Assembly (NCBI RefSeq): GCF_010669285.1
Contig: NZ_CP048711.1
Span: 1,736,001 to 1,800,000, forward strand
Length of the DNA: 64,000 bases
Direction: 5' to 3'
Source: Kineobactrum salinum
GTDB taxonomy: Bacteria; Pseudomonadota; Gammaproteobacteria; Pseudomonadales; Halieaceae
Program-made: the position numbers and the translations under genes
In this document: one piece after another, positions 28,140 through 37,199 of the stretch
Position numbering within the stretch: the stretch's first letter is position 1
Layout: each line of letters starts with the position of its first letter
The notes under the pieces: model-generated
Told to the model about the DNA's origin: nothing
The model's database searches: none
What the model saw: only the letters and a program-made list of their open reading frames with translations

Positions 28140-29036
28140 CTACTGTGAACAATGGAATTCCAGTACCAGATCCGCATCTTTGTCGGGACTCTGGCCCAGA
28201 CTGATGAGGCCGCGTTTGTGCAGCAGCAGCTCCGCCCGATGCAGGTGCATGAGTGCCTCGCCATCAATGCTGACAAAGCTGCCATTGGTGGAATGGTCTG
28301 TCAGCACGAAGAAACCGCGTCGGTGTTCAATGGTCGCGTGGTGGCGCGAGACCCACTCGGCATCCACCATGATATCGGCAACTGCGTCGCGGCCCAGGGT
28401 CAGCACGCGGGAACCATTCCCAAGTTGCAGTATTCTGCCACAGAATGTCAGCGTGAGCCGCCTACATTGACTGTCTCCGCTACTGTCCTCGGGGATCTGG
28501 ATACTGGTGAGATTGGAGGTATCTTCCTGCCAGACGATGTCGACGATCTCGATACGCCGCTGCTTGCCGGCCACCCGAACCCTGCCCAGGCTGCGACTGC
28601 ACAATGCCAGCTCCGCCGGCAACCTGGCAAGACTGCTGGCGGATGCCACTATCTGGTCGCGCCGGGCCAGTCCCGCGATGCGGGCAGCGGTGTTGACGGC
28701 ATCCCCAAACAGATCGCCTTCCTCCAGCAACACCGGGCCATGGTGCAGGCCGATGCGCAGGCCAAGGCGCTGCTCCACCGGAACATCCGTTTCATCGTTT
28801 AGCCGTCGCTGCATTTCCAGCGCAGCCCGCACACCGCGTTCAACGCCCGGAAATGCCGCCATCAACTCGTCACCTATGGTCTTGACCACCCGGCCCCCAT
28901 GACCTTGCACCACCTCGCCACAGAGGCTCAGAACCCGCCGTATCGCGCTGCGGGCCGCGTCGTCACCGAGCCTTTCGAACAGTCCGGTGCTTCCGCTGAC
29001 ATCGGCAAAGACAATAGTGACTGCATCGCGACTCAT
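28140..29036 (-). CDS. Class III adenylate/guanylate cyclase with C-terminal FHA domain
   Basis: A 298-residue two-domain signalling protein without transmembrane segments. The cyclase domain (about 5-165) has both metal-binding aspartates, Asp12 in FADVSGSTGLF and Asp56 in KTIGDELMAAF. The C-terminal FHA domain (about 205-290) shows LGRDAVADIMVDAEWVSRHHA and the STNGSFV loop, which bind phosphothreonine. It could make cAMP in response to a Ser/Thr-kinase-phosphorylated partner, but no such kinase is in the window. It lies between the TonB receptor gene and the HxlR gene, all leftward, 40 bases before the latter. The link to catabolism is by position only. Confidence 0.85.
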   Translation of the reverse strand: MSRDAVTIVFADVSGSTGLFERLGDDAARSAIRRVLSLCGEVVQGHGGRVVKTIGDELMAAFPGVERGVRAALEMQRRLNDETDVPVEQRLGLRIGLHHGPVLLEEGDLFGDAVNTAARIAGLARRDQIVASASSLARLPAELALCSRSLGRVRVAGKQRRIEIVDIVWQEDTSNLTSIQIPEDSSGDSQCRRLTLTFCGRILQLGNGSRVLTLGRDAVADIMVDAEWVSRHHATIEHRRGFFVLTDHSTNGSFVSIDGEALMHLHRAELLLHKRGLISLGQSPDKDADLVLEFHCSQ

Positions 29037-29133
29037 GGTGGAGAATGATAGGCGAAAGCGGCCCCGGTCTCCAGCTGTGCGATCGGGACCAGAGCAGAGA
29101 CAAGCCTTCCCGCCAATAGCGGGAAGAGCCGCC

Positions 29134-31494
29134 TTAGAAGCGGGCCACCACCTCCAGGCCGTAGGTTCTCGGTGCACCCAGGGAGGCCACTTCGTCACCG
29201 AAGAAATTGATCACGAACACCCGGTACTGCTCATTGGTGATGTTCTTGCCGTAGGCTGATATCGTCAACGTCTCGTTCGGGGAATAGGAAATGCGGCCGT
29301 CCAGCAGACCGTAGGAAGGCTCCTCGGTGATATTGTCCGGATCCCATTTGAAGTCGCCCTGGTAGGCATAGTTCATGTAGATGTTAAGCGCATCAGCGCG
29401 ATTCATGAAATCCGTGGTGTAGTCGAAACCGAGATTGAACTGGTGCTCGGGCGTGCGCTGCAAGCGATTGCCGGAGTTGTCGACGCCCAGGCTGTCGACG
29501 AAGTTCTGGTATTCGTTGTCGTTCCATGAAGCAGCCCCAAACAGGCGCAGCTCACGGGTGAGCGCCAGTTGCACTTCAAGTTCCACGCCCCTGACCTCGG
29601 CATCGGCCGCGTTGTCAGTGATGTTGCACAGACACTCTGCATTGGTCTGGGTCACCTGCAGATCGACATAGTCCATGTAGTAGGCCGCGGCATTCACCCG
29701 GGCCCGCCCATCCCAGAAGTCGATCTTGGCGCCCAGCTCATAGCTGGTCACGGTTTCCGGGTCAAAGGAGATCTGGGCGGCCGCCGCATTGGCCGGGGTA
29801 TCCTCGAAGCCGCCGCCCTTGAAGGCCTTGGCGACGTTGAAGTAGGCCATGAAGTCGCCGCTGGGGTTGTACTCCAGGATGGCCTGAGGCGTGAATTCGC
29901 TCCAGCTCTCGTCATAGTTGGCGGTGTAGCCCTCGCCCTCCGCAAAAGTCGGGCTCAGAGGCGTCAGTGGTACGGTATCGTCCGGGTTGAAGAAGTCCCC
30001 TGTGGCCGCGGCCAGCCCGCGAACGCGACCATCCTTTTCATCCGAGGTATAGCGCCCGCCAACCGTGAGCTTGATCGCGTCGGTAAAGGCGAAGCCGACC
30101 TGTCCGAATGCCGCATAGGTGTCGGTGGTGCCCTTGTTGAACCAGTTGGATTCTCCGGACAGGGTAGGCGCAAAAATCGGCGGCTCGAATACCGCCGGCT
30201 GGGAGTAGCCGCGGAAGCGGTCATTTTTCTCGATCGGGGTGTGCTGGTAGTAAAGCCCGACCAGCCCTTCCCAGCGGCTGGACTCGTTGTCCCAGGACAG
30301 GTTGAACTCCTGGCTGAACTGCTCGAAATCCTCGAATTCGGCCACCACGCTGTCGAACACCAATGGCACCGTCATGTCCGCCAGGTTGTAGGGGTTGCGG
30401 GGATCGATCCCGGTCTGCGAATAGAGGCTGTCAGATTCGCCCGACCGGTAGCCAGTCACACTTGCCAGAGTCATATTCTCGCCAAGACCCTTCTCGATGT
30501 TCAAGCTCACGGCCCAGCTTTCCCGTTCGAGAAATTGCGGGGTCGGGTCAGTATCACCGACAAAGGTGGGATGGGTGGAGAGGCTCTCCCGCCGGCTCAG
30601 GCCGCCGCGCGCCGCGGCCACCACCGCGCGCCCGCGGCTGAATGACTTGGTACCGGCGAGATCGGGGTTGATATTCTCGCCGAGGCGGTGAATACCGTTA
30701 CTTTCGTCCTGGGAGTAGTCAACCACCAGGCGGGCCATGAAATCTCCGCCATCGGGCTGATACAGTAACTGGGCACGGAACTGGTCCGAACGCTTGTCCT
30801 CGAGATCGCGGTTGTTGAGGATGTCCTTGGCGAAACCGTCGCGATTCTGCATCTGGTAGGAAAGCCGGCCCGACAGGTCCTCCGACAGCGCGCCCGTCAG
30901 GTGGCCATAGCTTTTGAAGTCACCGTAGTTGCCCGCAGATACCGAGATCGCCCCCCCTGCTTCCTGCTCCGGCGCAGCCGTGACGATGCTCAGTGCACCA
31001 CCGACCACGCCCTTGCCCAGCAGCACGCCCTGGGGGCCGCGGATAATTTCCACCCGCTCGATATCGAAGAAGTCGGTGTTGAGCTGGCCGGTGCGGCCGA
31101 TGTAAACGTTGTCGATGAAAACCCCGATCGACGGATCGGAAGTCGGCGAATCGATGCGCACACTGACCACGCCGCGAATATTCAGCTCCTGATCCAGCGG
31201 CGACCCTTCGCTGAAGCTGACCCCCGCGGCGCTGCGCGCCAGGTCCGCATACGACAAAATATTACCGGCGCGCAGGGTATCGCCAGTTACCGCGGTAACC
31301 GCAATGGGAGAATCCTGCAGGCCGCGCTCCCGTCTCTGGGCGGTAACCACCACCTCCTCCAGGCCAAAACTGGTGTCACGCTGGGCCGCGGCCGGGGCTG
31401 CGCCGAGAGTACCGGCCACGGCCATGGCAAGTACTGAACCGCGCGCTAAATGAGTGGAGGAGATCTTTCTGGCGTTCGTTTTTATAGTCATCAT
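29134..31494 (-). CDS. TonB-dependent outer-membrane receptor
   Basis: A 786-residue TonB-dependent receptor with a long signal peptide ending at AAPAAA, a TonB-box-like EEVVVTAQRRER, a plug domain (to about residue 170, with VERVEIIRGPQGVLLGKGVVGG-type sequence) and a 22-strand barrel ending in an aromatic strand (TYGLEVVARF). It resembles the large group of receptors without a known siderophore signature that are abundant in marine and sphingomonad bacteria and import hydrophobic or bulky compounds. Its place at the head of the leftward genes of the accessory block suggests it imports the substrate degraded here. Confidence 0.92.
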   Translation of the reverse strand: MMTIKTNARKISSTHLARGSVLAMAVAGTLGAAPAAAQRDTSFGLEEVVVTAQRRERGLQDSPIAVTAVTGDTLRAGNILSYADLARSAAGVSFSEGSPLDQELNIRGVVSVRIDSPTSDPSIGVFIDNVYIGRTGQLNTDFFDIERVEIIRGPQGVLLGKGVVGGALSIVTAAPEQEAGGAISVSAGNYGDFKSYGHLTGALSEDLSGRLSYQMQNRDGFAKDILNNRDLEDKRSDQFRAQLLYQPDGGDFMARLVVDYSQDESNGIHRLGENINPDLAGTKSFSRGRAVVAAARGGLSRRESLSTHPTFVGDTDPTPQFLERESWAVSLNIEKGLGENMTLASVTGYRSGESDSLYSQTGIDPRNPYNLADMTVPLVFDSVVAEFEDFEQFSQEFNLSWDNESSRWEGLVGLYYQHTPIEKNDRFRGYSQPAVFEPPIFAPTLSGESNWFNKGTTDTYAAFGQVGFAFTDAIKLTVGGRYTSDEKDGRVRGLAAATGDFFNPDDTVPLTPLSPTFAEGEGYTANYDESWSEFTPQAILEYNPSGDFMAYFNVAKAFKGGGFEDTPANAAAAQISFDPETVTSYELGAKIDFWDGRARVNAAAYYMDYVDLQVTQTNAECLCNITDNAADAEVRGVELEVQLALTRELRLFGAASWNDNEYQNFVDSLGVDNSGNRLQRTPEHQFNLGFDYTTDFMNRADALNIYMNYAYQGDFKWDPDNITEEPSYGLLDGRISYSPNETLTISAYGKNITNEQYRVFVINFFGDEVASLGAPRTYGLEVVARF

Positions 31495-31756
31495 AAACTC
31501 CTGAACCTGGCTGTTGAAAACCTGAAAACCAATTCGGCGCGTACCGGAGAGCTCCCCGGGCTCACGGTTACCGTCTGCCTTCCGGAAACCGCGGTCCAGA
31601 TCACTGCCTGTATGCCTGCCTGAAGCACCTTCCGTCCTCCACCGTTCCCGTTAATCGTTATGTCGGGCAGTATTGGGTAAAACCGGAATCCTGCTGTGCG
31701 ACCACCGTGCCGGAAGCCGTCGTTCGCTTAACGTATTTTATTGAAAGCTACAGTCA

Positions 31757-31785
31757 TTATTATCTTGCATAAAAAGACTTGTCAA
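31757..31785 (-). promoter_or_regulatory. Sigma-70-like promoter for the TonB receptor gene, with operator in the spacer
   Basis: On the minus strand TTGACA is followed by a 17-base spacer and TAATAA, near-consensus -35 and -10 elements pointing at the receptor gene. The spacer is the island motif itself (plus strand 31764-31780, CTTGCATAAAAAGACTT). A repressor bound there would block the promoter directly. Confidence 0.7.
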
Positions 31786-32007
31786 GCATGTCGAGGCGGA
31801 AATAATTCTCCGGAATCGTGCGCTACATACCTGCAAAACCTGCCTTTACCGGGAGTCAGAGCCGGTCCTGCACAACAGCGCCATCACCCACAGCCCCTCC
31901 TGCCCAGAGACTTTCAAATAAAGATTGTAATCGGTGGCCGCGCATGAAGCCTCGTTCACGGCCTACAGATCCAGCCACAGCTTGCGATTCCTTTTTCGTC
32001 CGTGTAG

Positions 32008-32025
32008 ATTGCATAACAAGACCTT
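32008..32025 (+). promoter_or_regulatory. Island operator/promoter motif upstream of the NTF2-like operon
   Basis: ATTGCATAACAAGACCTT resembles the motif CTTGCATAANNAGACTT with one extra base and lies 47 bases upstream of the ATG at 32073. TTGCAT could serve as a -35 with GACAAT 17 bases later as a weak -10. Confidence 0.5.
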
Positions 32026-32072
32026 ACAGTGGACAATAAAGACAAGGGGCACGCCGCCAGGAGGACCTTCCG

Positions 32073-32480
32073 ATGAGCACCAAACTGGACGCAATTACCC
32101 GCCTCATGGCGTGCTGGGAGCGTCGCGACGTGGAGGGCTTTCTGGCCTTCCTCACCGACGACATTGAGTACTACTGGCACCTTGGCACGCGCCCGGTGGT
32201 CGGCAAGAACACCATGCGCAAGTTCCTGCGCAACTATGACGGCGCCTACAACCAGACCGGCTTCCATATCCACAATCATGCCGAGAACGGTGAGCTGCTG
32301 TTCATCGAAGGCCTGGAGGAGCTGTACGACCGCAAGCACGAGCGCAGTATCCGCAACCCTTTCATGCAGGCCTACGAGTTCCGGGACGGGTTGATCGCGA
32401 AAATGCGCGACTACTATGAGCCCGCCAACCTGCGTCCGCCGGCTGCCGCGCCGGCGCCCGAACGCCACGGAGCTGCCTGA
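32073..32480 (+). CDS. NTF2/SnoaL-like small protein
   Basis: A 135-residue protein of the NTF2-like fold superfamily. Typical features are the start LDAITRLMACWERRDVEGFLAFLTDDIEYYWHLGTRPVVGK and the later FRDGLIAKMRDYYEP strand pair. Members range from steroid isomerases and polyketide cyclases (SnoaL) to epoxide hydrolases and non-enzymatic domains, so the reaction cannot be named. It is the first gene of a rightward run of eight closely spaced genes (32073-38887) and is a paralogue of its immediate neighbour, which starts 2 bases after its stop. Confidence 0.8.
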   Translation: MSTKLDAITRLMACWERRDVEGFLAFLTDDIEYYWHLGTRPVVGKNTMRKFLRNYDGAYNQTGFHIHNHAENGELLFIEGLEELYDRKHERSIRNPFMQAYEFRDGLIAKMRDYYEPANLRPPAAAPAPERHGAA

Positions 32481-32481
32481 A

Positions 32482-32865
32482 ATGACCGATCTGATGGACA
32501 CCATGCGCCAGCTGATGGCCGCCAACGAACGCCGGAACATCGATGCCTTTCTCGGCTTCTTTGCCGACGATGTCGAATACATCTATCACGTCAATGCGCG
32601 CCCCCTGGTCGGTATCGCCTGGCTGGAAAAGTTTGTGCGCAAGTACCACGAGACGCTGGAACCGCTGGTCTGGCGCATCGACCGCCACGCCAGCAACGGC
32701 AACAAGCTGCTGGTCGAGGGCTACGAAGAATACCGGGTAAAGGCCTCGGGCGAGACAGTCGGACACCCTTACATGGGTATCGTCGAGTTCAATGACGCGG
32801 GCAAGATCACCCATATGCGCGACTATTTTGAAATGGATGGCAAGCCGCTTGAACAAAAGGCCTGA
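32482..32865 (+). CDS. NTF2/SnoaL-like small protein
   Basis: A 127-residue NTF2-like protein, clearly related to the preceding one (MRQLMAANERRNIDAFLGFFADDVEYIYHVNARPLVG against the matching segment upstream; both end in a MRDYYE/MRDYFE strand). The pair may form a heteromeric cone-shaped enzyme, since NTF2 folds commonly dimerise; that is inference. It starts 2 bases after the upstream stop and overlaps the next gene by 29 bases, so translation of the three is likely coupled. Confidence 0.8.
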   Translation: MTDLMDTMRQLMAANERRNIDAFLGFFADDVEYIYHVNARPLVGIAWLEKFVRKYHETLEPLVWRIDRHASNGNKLLVEGYEEYRVKASGETVGHPYMGIVEFNDAGKITHMRDYFEMDGKPLEQKA

Positions 32866-33955
32866 AGCACCGGAGAAGCCCTACCGGGTGGTGCAATGGG
32901 CCACCGGCGCCATGGGCAAAACCTGCCTGCGCGCGGTCATCGACCACCCCGACCTGGAACTGGTGGGCCTGTACGTGCACAGCGACCGCAAACTCGGTCT
33001 CGACGCGGGCACCATTGCCCGGCGAGCTGCCACCGGCGTGCTCGCCACCAACTCACTGGAGGACATTCTGGCGCTGGAGGCGGATGTCGTGTTGCACTGC
33101 CCGCTGCTGCAGTTTCCCTATGAGGCCCACGACCGGGAGGTGTGCCGGCTGCTGGAGTCCGGCAAGAATGTCATCTCCATCAACAACTACTTCCACCCGC
33201 GCAGCATCAGCGCCGCCTATGCCACGGAGCTGGAAGCGAGCTGTCACCGGGGCGGCGCCAGTCTGGCCGGCACCGGTATCAACCCCGGCCTGATTGCGGA
33301 GCGGTTCGCCGCGGTCGCCTCCGGCCTGATGCTGGAGCTGGAATCAATACGGTGCCGGGAAGTGTACGATTGCCTGGAAATGCCCAACGCCAACTATGTC
33401 TTCGATGTGCTGGGCATGGGACTGCCACCGGAACAGGTGGATCTGGTCAATGGCCCGCTGGCCACGATGTTCACCGCCATGTACCGGCAGTGCGTCGGCG
33501 GCCTGGCCGAACGCCTGGAAATCCCGTTGACCGGTATCGAGTCGGACCATCAACTGGTGTTGGCGCCGCGGGACATTGCCGCCAGGGCGGGTACCGTCCG
33601 TGAGGGTACCGTGGCCGCCACCAACTGGCAGTTGCACGGTATCTGCGACGGCAGGCGTGTCATCACGCACTCGGTCAACTGGATCATGGGCCGGGAGCTG
33701 CCCGGCTACGAAGATTTCACTCACTGGGAGATCGCTCTGCGGGGCAAGCCCGGACTGGACATCCGCATGGATCTGGTCGAGCCCGATGAGGACGGCGTCA
33801 AAACCACGGCCGCGCAGTACGGTGTCGCCGGCATGGTCACCCAGGCCATTCCCCATGTGGTGGCAGCCGCGCCCGGCCTGTGCGAGTTTCCGGCCGCGCC
33901 CCACTACCGCCCGCGGCTGCGGGAACCCACCCCTGACAGGAAGCAACAGCAATGA
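32837..33955 (+). CDS. DapB-like NAD(P)-dependent oxidoreductase
   Basis: A 372-residue protein with an N-terminal Rossmann domain of the dihydrodipicolinate-reductase type: RVVQWATGAMGKTCLRAVIDHPDLELVGLYVHS, with a GATGAMG-like nucleotide loop, then VISINNYFHP. Relatives include 2,4-diaminopentanoate dehydrogenase and many uncharacterised oxidoreductases found in aromatic- or steroid-degrading clusters. It is not lysine-pathway DapB, being about 100 residues longer and lacking its substrate motif. The ATG at 32837 overlaps the previous gene; a TTG at 32849 is an alternative. Its stop overlaps the next start by 4 bases. Confidence 0.78.
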   Translation: MASRLNKRPEAPEKPYRVVQWATGAMGKTCLRAVIDHPDLELVGLYVHSDRKLGLDAGTIARRAATGVLATNSLEDILALEADVVLHCPLLQFPYEAHDREVCRLLESGKNVISINNYFHPRSISAAYATELEASCHRGGASLAGTGINPGLIAERFAAVASGLMLELESIRCREVYDCLEMPNANYVFDVLGMGLPPEQVDLVNGPLATMFTAMYRQCVGGLAERLEIPLTGIESDHQLVLAPRDIAARAGTVREGTVAATNWQLHGICDGRRVITHSVNWIMGRELPGYEDFTHWEIALRGKPGLDIRMDLVEPDEDGVKTTAAQYGVAGMVTQAIPHVVAAAPGLCEFPAAPHYRPRLREPTPDRKQQQ

Positions 33956-34479
33956 CCGATCTGACAGGCAAGCTCGAACAGCTGCTGGCAAAGCAGGAAA
34001 TCCACGACGTGATCATGCGCTATGCGCGGGGCGTTGACCGGGCCGACGAGGCCCTGCTGAAGTCCTGCTACCACGCCGACGCGATAGAGGAACACGGCAG
34101 CACCTATTCGGGGTCTGCGCACGCCTATTTCGACGCAGCGGTACCGCGCATCCGCAAAATGGGCCCGATGGCCCACTACGTCTGCAACATCACTATCGAA
34201 TTGCAGGGCGACACTGCCTACGTGGAGTCCTACCTGATCACCTTCGCGCGCTTCGCCCGCGATGGCCAGGATTTCGACACCTTCACCGGCGGCCGCATCT
34301 GCGACCGCTTCGAGCAACGCGAAGGCAACTGGCTGATCGCTCACCGCAAGATGGTGTTCGACTGGAATCACGACATGCCCGCCAACCAGGGCTGGTGCCT
34401 GGGCATGTTCGACCCGTCCCACCCCGCCATGAACTTTGGGCGCAAGGACGAACAGGATCTGTCCTACCAGCGGTTCTGA
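33952..34479 (+). CDS. SnoaL-like (NTF2 fold) protein
   Basis: A 175-residue SnoaL-like protein. The helix EIHDVIMRYARGVDRADEALLKSCYHADAIEEH is the typical first segment of the SnoaL_4 type found in ring-hydroxylating dioxygenase small-subunit relatives, dehydratases and scytalone-dehydratase-like enzymes. The pair Tyr-24/His-41-type residues and the late AHRKMVFDWNHD strand are conserved features of that type. It overlaps the DapB-like gene by 4 bases. The reaction is unknown; dehydration or isomerisation of a cyclic intermediate would fit the fold. Confidence 0.78.
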   Translation: MTDLTGKLEQLLAKQEIHDVIMRYARGVDRADEALLKSCYHADAIEEHGSTYSGSAHAYFDAAVPRIRKMGPMAHYVCNITIELQGDTAYVESYLITFARFARDGQDFDTFTGGRICDRFEQREGNWLIAHRKMVFDWNHDMPANQGWCLGMFDPSHPAMNFGRKDEQDLSYQRF

Positions 34480-34515
34480 GTTGCGCCCCTTCACTGAAAC
34501 CGGTCCGGAGCGAAA

Positions 34516-36380
34516 ATGAGCAGCGAGAGCGAAGCACAGCGATTGCAGGATGTCCCCTTCCGGGAGGTGGACTTCCCCCGGTACAGATTGCGACCCGGCG
34601 CCGCGAGGACGGCTGCCTGATTCTGCACAGCACCGCGCCGGCGCCGGCCTTCGAGCCCTCGGTTATCCGCAGCCTGATGGCGCAGGCCGGGGCCCAGCCC
34701 GGGCGCAGCTTCCTGGCACAGCGGGAGAACGGCGATGGCGACTGGCAACACTTGAGCTTCCTGCAGGCCGCCCAGGGTATCCGCGCCATCGGCCAGTGGC
34801 TGCTGGACCGGAAGCTTGATCAGACGACGCCCATTGTAGTGCTGTGCGGCAACAGCATCGCCCACGCCCTGCTCCGCTTTGGCGGTATGGCAGCCGGGGT
34901 ACCGGTATGCCCGGTCAGCGTCAATTATGGCCGCATGGGCGGCAACTTCGAGCGCCTGCGCCATGTGGTGGAACTGGTGCGGCCGCGCCTGCTGTTGGTG
35001 GAGCCGGGTGCGGCGCTGGACCCCGCACTGCAAGCGCTGGATCTGACTGGCATCACCGTGGTGAGTGAGACGCCCGAGGCCCTGTCGGTGGCGGCCAGCC
35101 CCTTCGACGAGCTGCTGCAAACCGCTCCCACCGCCCGCATCGAATACGCGATCACCCATACCAACCCGGACGCCCACAGCGCCTACATGCTCACCTCCGG
35201 CTCCACCGGCAGACCCAAGGCCGTGATCCACACCCAGCGCATGCAGGCCACCAATCTGCACCTGGGCTACAGTGTGTTGGGGCGCGCCCTGGGCTGGGAC
35301 GAAGTGATGCTGGACTGGATGCCCTGGAGCCATGTGGCGGGCAGCTCCAACCTGCTCGCGGCCGCGGTATTTGGCGGCACGCTCTATATTGACGGGGGCA
35401 AGCCGATGCCCGGGCTGTTTGCCATGACCGTGCGCAATCTGGCGGAAATCGCGGTGCCCTATTTCGCCAATGTCCCGGCCGGCTTTGCCATGCTGACCGA
35501 CGCCCTGGAACAGGACCCGGCCCTGTGCCGCACTTTCTTCTCGCGCCTGCGGTTGATTCTCTACGGTGGCGCCGCGCTGCCCCAGGCCATCCAGGACCGC
35601 CTGCAGACCCTCGCGGTAGAGCACACCGGCCGGCGCATTGCATTTACCACCGGCTACGGCGCCACCGAAACCTGCTCCGGTACCCTGGTGATCTACTATC
35701 ACACTGAGAAGGTCGGTATCGGCCTGCCGCCACCGGGAGTGGAGGTGAAACTGGTACCCACCGATGACCGCTACGAGATCCTGATGCGCGGGGACTTCCT
35801 CACCCCGGGCTATCTGCACGACGCCGCCAAGACCGCCGCCGTGTTTGATGAGGAAGGCTTTTACCGCACCGGCGACACTGCGCGCTTCCACGATGACGAC
35901 CAGCCGGAACAGGGCCTGGTCTTCACCGGCCGGCTGGCCGAGGAGTTCAAGCTGGGCAGTGGCACCTGGGTCGCCGGGGGCCAGCTGCGCGCCAGTCTGG
36001 TCGACGCACTCGCCCCGGCCATTTCCGACCTCGTGCTGTGCGGCGAAAACCGCGAATACCTGGCGCTGCTGGGCGTCCCCAACCCGACGGGGCTGGCCCG
36101 CATCGCCGCGCAGCAGGATCTGCCCCTCGCCCAGCTGCAGGAACATCCGCGGGTCACAGCCTGGCTGCGGGAAAAACTGGCCGCCCACAACGCCCGCCAT
36201 CCGGGCCAGAGCCATGCCGTGCAGCGCTTCGCCTTTCTGCGGGAGCCGCTGAGCCCCAACCGGCACGAAGTTTCCGACAAGGGCTCGGTCAACCAGGCCA
36301 TGGCGCTGCGCAATCACGCCGGCGAAGTCGAGGCCCTGTATGGCAATCCGCCGCCGGAACAGGTGATTGCATTGAACTGA
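34516..36380 (+). CDS. Feruloyl-CoA synthase-like acyl-CoA ligase, frameshifted in this sequence
   Basis: An ANL-superfamily adenylate-forming ligase most like feruloyl-CoA synthases. The P-loop (YMLTSGSTGRPKAVIHTQ), A5 motif (TTGYGATETCSG) and A7 motif (YRTGDTARFHDD) are present. The EEFKLGSGTWVAGGQLR stretch near the C-terminus is characteristic of the feruloyl-CoA synthase group, which has a different C-terminal hinge from other ligases. The start at 34516 (MSSESEAQRLQDVPFREV) leads into a C run at 34575-34579 where one base is missing; restoring it joins VDFP to PVQIATRRREDG and gives 621 residues. It probably activates a carboxylate substrate for side-chain degradation. Confidence 0.83.
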
Positions 36381-36391
36381 GGACGAACACG

Positions 36392-37150
36392 ATGAAAGTG
36401 AAGGACAGTGTAGCCATTGTCACCGGTGGCAATCGCGGCATCGGCGAAGCCTTTGTCCGGGTGCTGCTGGATGCCGGCGCGGCCCGGGTATATGTCGGCA
36501 CCCGCGCCGCGGACGGCGCCGATCACCTGGCCGCGGAGTTCCCCGATCGCGCCGTGCCAGTCACGCTGGATGTGGCGGACGAGGCGGCGGTCAACGCCGC
36601 TGCCCTGGCTTGCCCGGACGTCAATGTCGTCATCAACAACGCCGGCGCATTCCACAACCAGCTGCTGCTGGCCGCCAGCGATCTGAGTGCCGCCCGCAGT
36701 GAAATGGAGGTCAACTATTTTGGCAGCCTGGCCATGTGCCGCGCCTTCGCGCCGGTACTGGCGCGCAATGGCGGCGGCTCCATCATCAATGTGCTGTCGG
36801 TGGGGGGCATTCTGCCGGTGCCCAATATGGGCGGCTACAGTCCCTCAAAATTTGCGACCCATGCGATGACCACGATTGTCCGGGCCGAACTCGCGGAACA
36901 GGGCACCCATGTGGGCTGCCTGATCGTGGGCTCGGTGGATACCCGCATGGCGTCCCATGTGAAGGGCCAGAAGGAGAGCCCGGAGGATGTCGCCCGCGCG
37001 GGCATTGTCGCCATTGAAAAAGAGCTCCGGGAAATGGACACCGACCAGTTCGCGGTCACCATGCGCGCCGCGATGCACCGCGACCCCGCCGCGCTGGAGC
37101 GGCGCATGGCGGCCATGGTGCGGGTCAAGGACCTCTCCACCGGGCGCTGA
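36392..37150 (+). CDS. Short-chain dehydrogenase/reductase
   Basis: A 252-residue classical SDR. It has the TGGNRGIG cofactor loop, NNAGAF, the catalytic Ser in INVLSVGG and the YSPSKFA motif with catalytic Tyr and Lys. It should oxidise or reduce an alcohol/ketone with NAD(P). It starts 12 bases after the ligase stop, within the rightward operon. The substrate cannot be told. Confidence 0.88.
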   Translation: MKVKDSVAIVTGGNRGIGEAFVRVLLDAGAARVYVGTRAADGADHLAAEFPDRAVPVTLDVADEAAVNAAALACPDVNVVINNAGAFHNQLLLAASDLSAARSEMEVNYFGSLAMCRAFAPVLARNGGGSIINVLSVGGILPVPNMGGYSPSKFATHAMTTIVRAELAEQGTHVGCLIVGSVDTRMASHVKGQKESPEDVARAGIVAIEKELREMDTDQFAVTMRAAMHRDPAALERRMAAMVRVKDLSTGR

Positions 37151-37199
37151 CCCACAGCCAACCGATAACACCAACTGACATAGGAGGCGCAGGGGCGCT

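Larger units (their letters stand above)
31495..32072. other. 578-base divergent control region
   Basis: This gap separates the leftward TonB-receptor gene from the rightward NTF2-like operon. It is visibly more AT-rich than its surroundings between about 31730 and 32050. It holds a strong promoter facing the receptor gene and two copies of the island motif (31764-31780 and 32008-32025). No open frame in it looks real. Confidence 0.75.

Noticed and set aside
32837-33955. Second dapB of lysine synthesis
   Set aside because: Only the Rossmann half resembles DapB; the protein is about 100 residues longer and sits in a catabolic operon.
34491-36317. 608-codon open frame antisense to the feruloyl-CoA synthase-like gene
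   Set aside because: Long antisense frames are expected in GC-rich coding sequence; it has no recognisable domain, is Gln/His/Gly-rich, and lies opposite a gene with clear ANL motifs.
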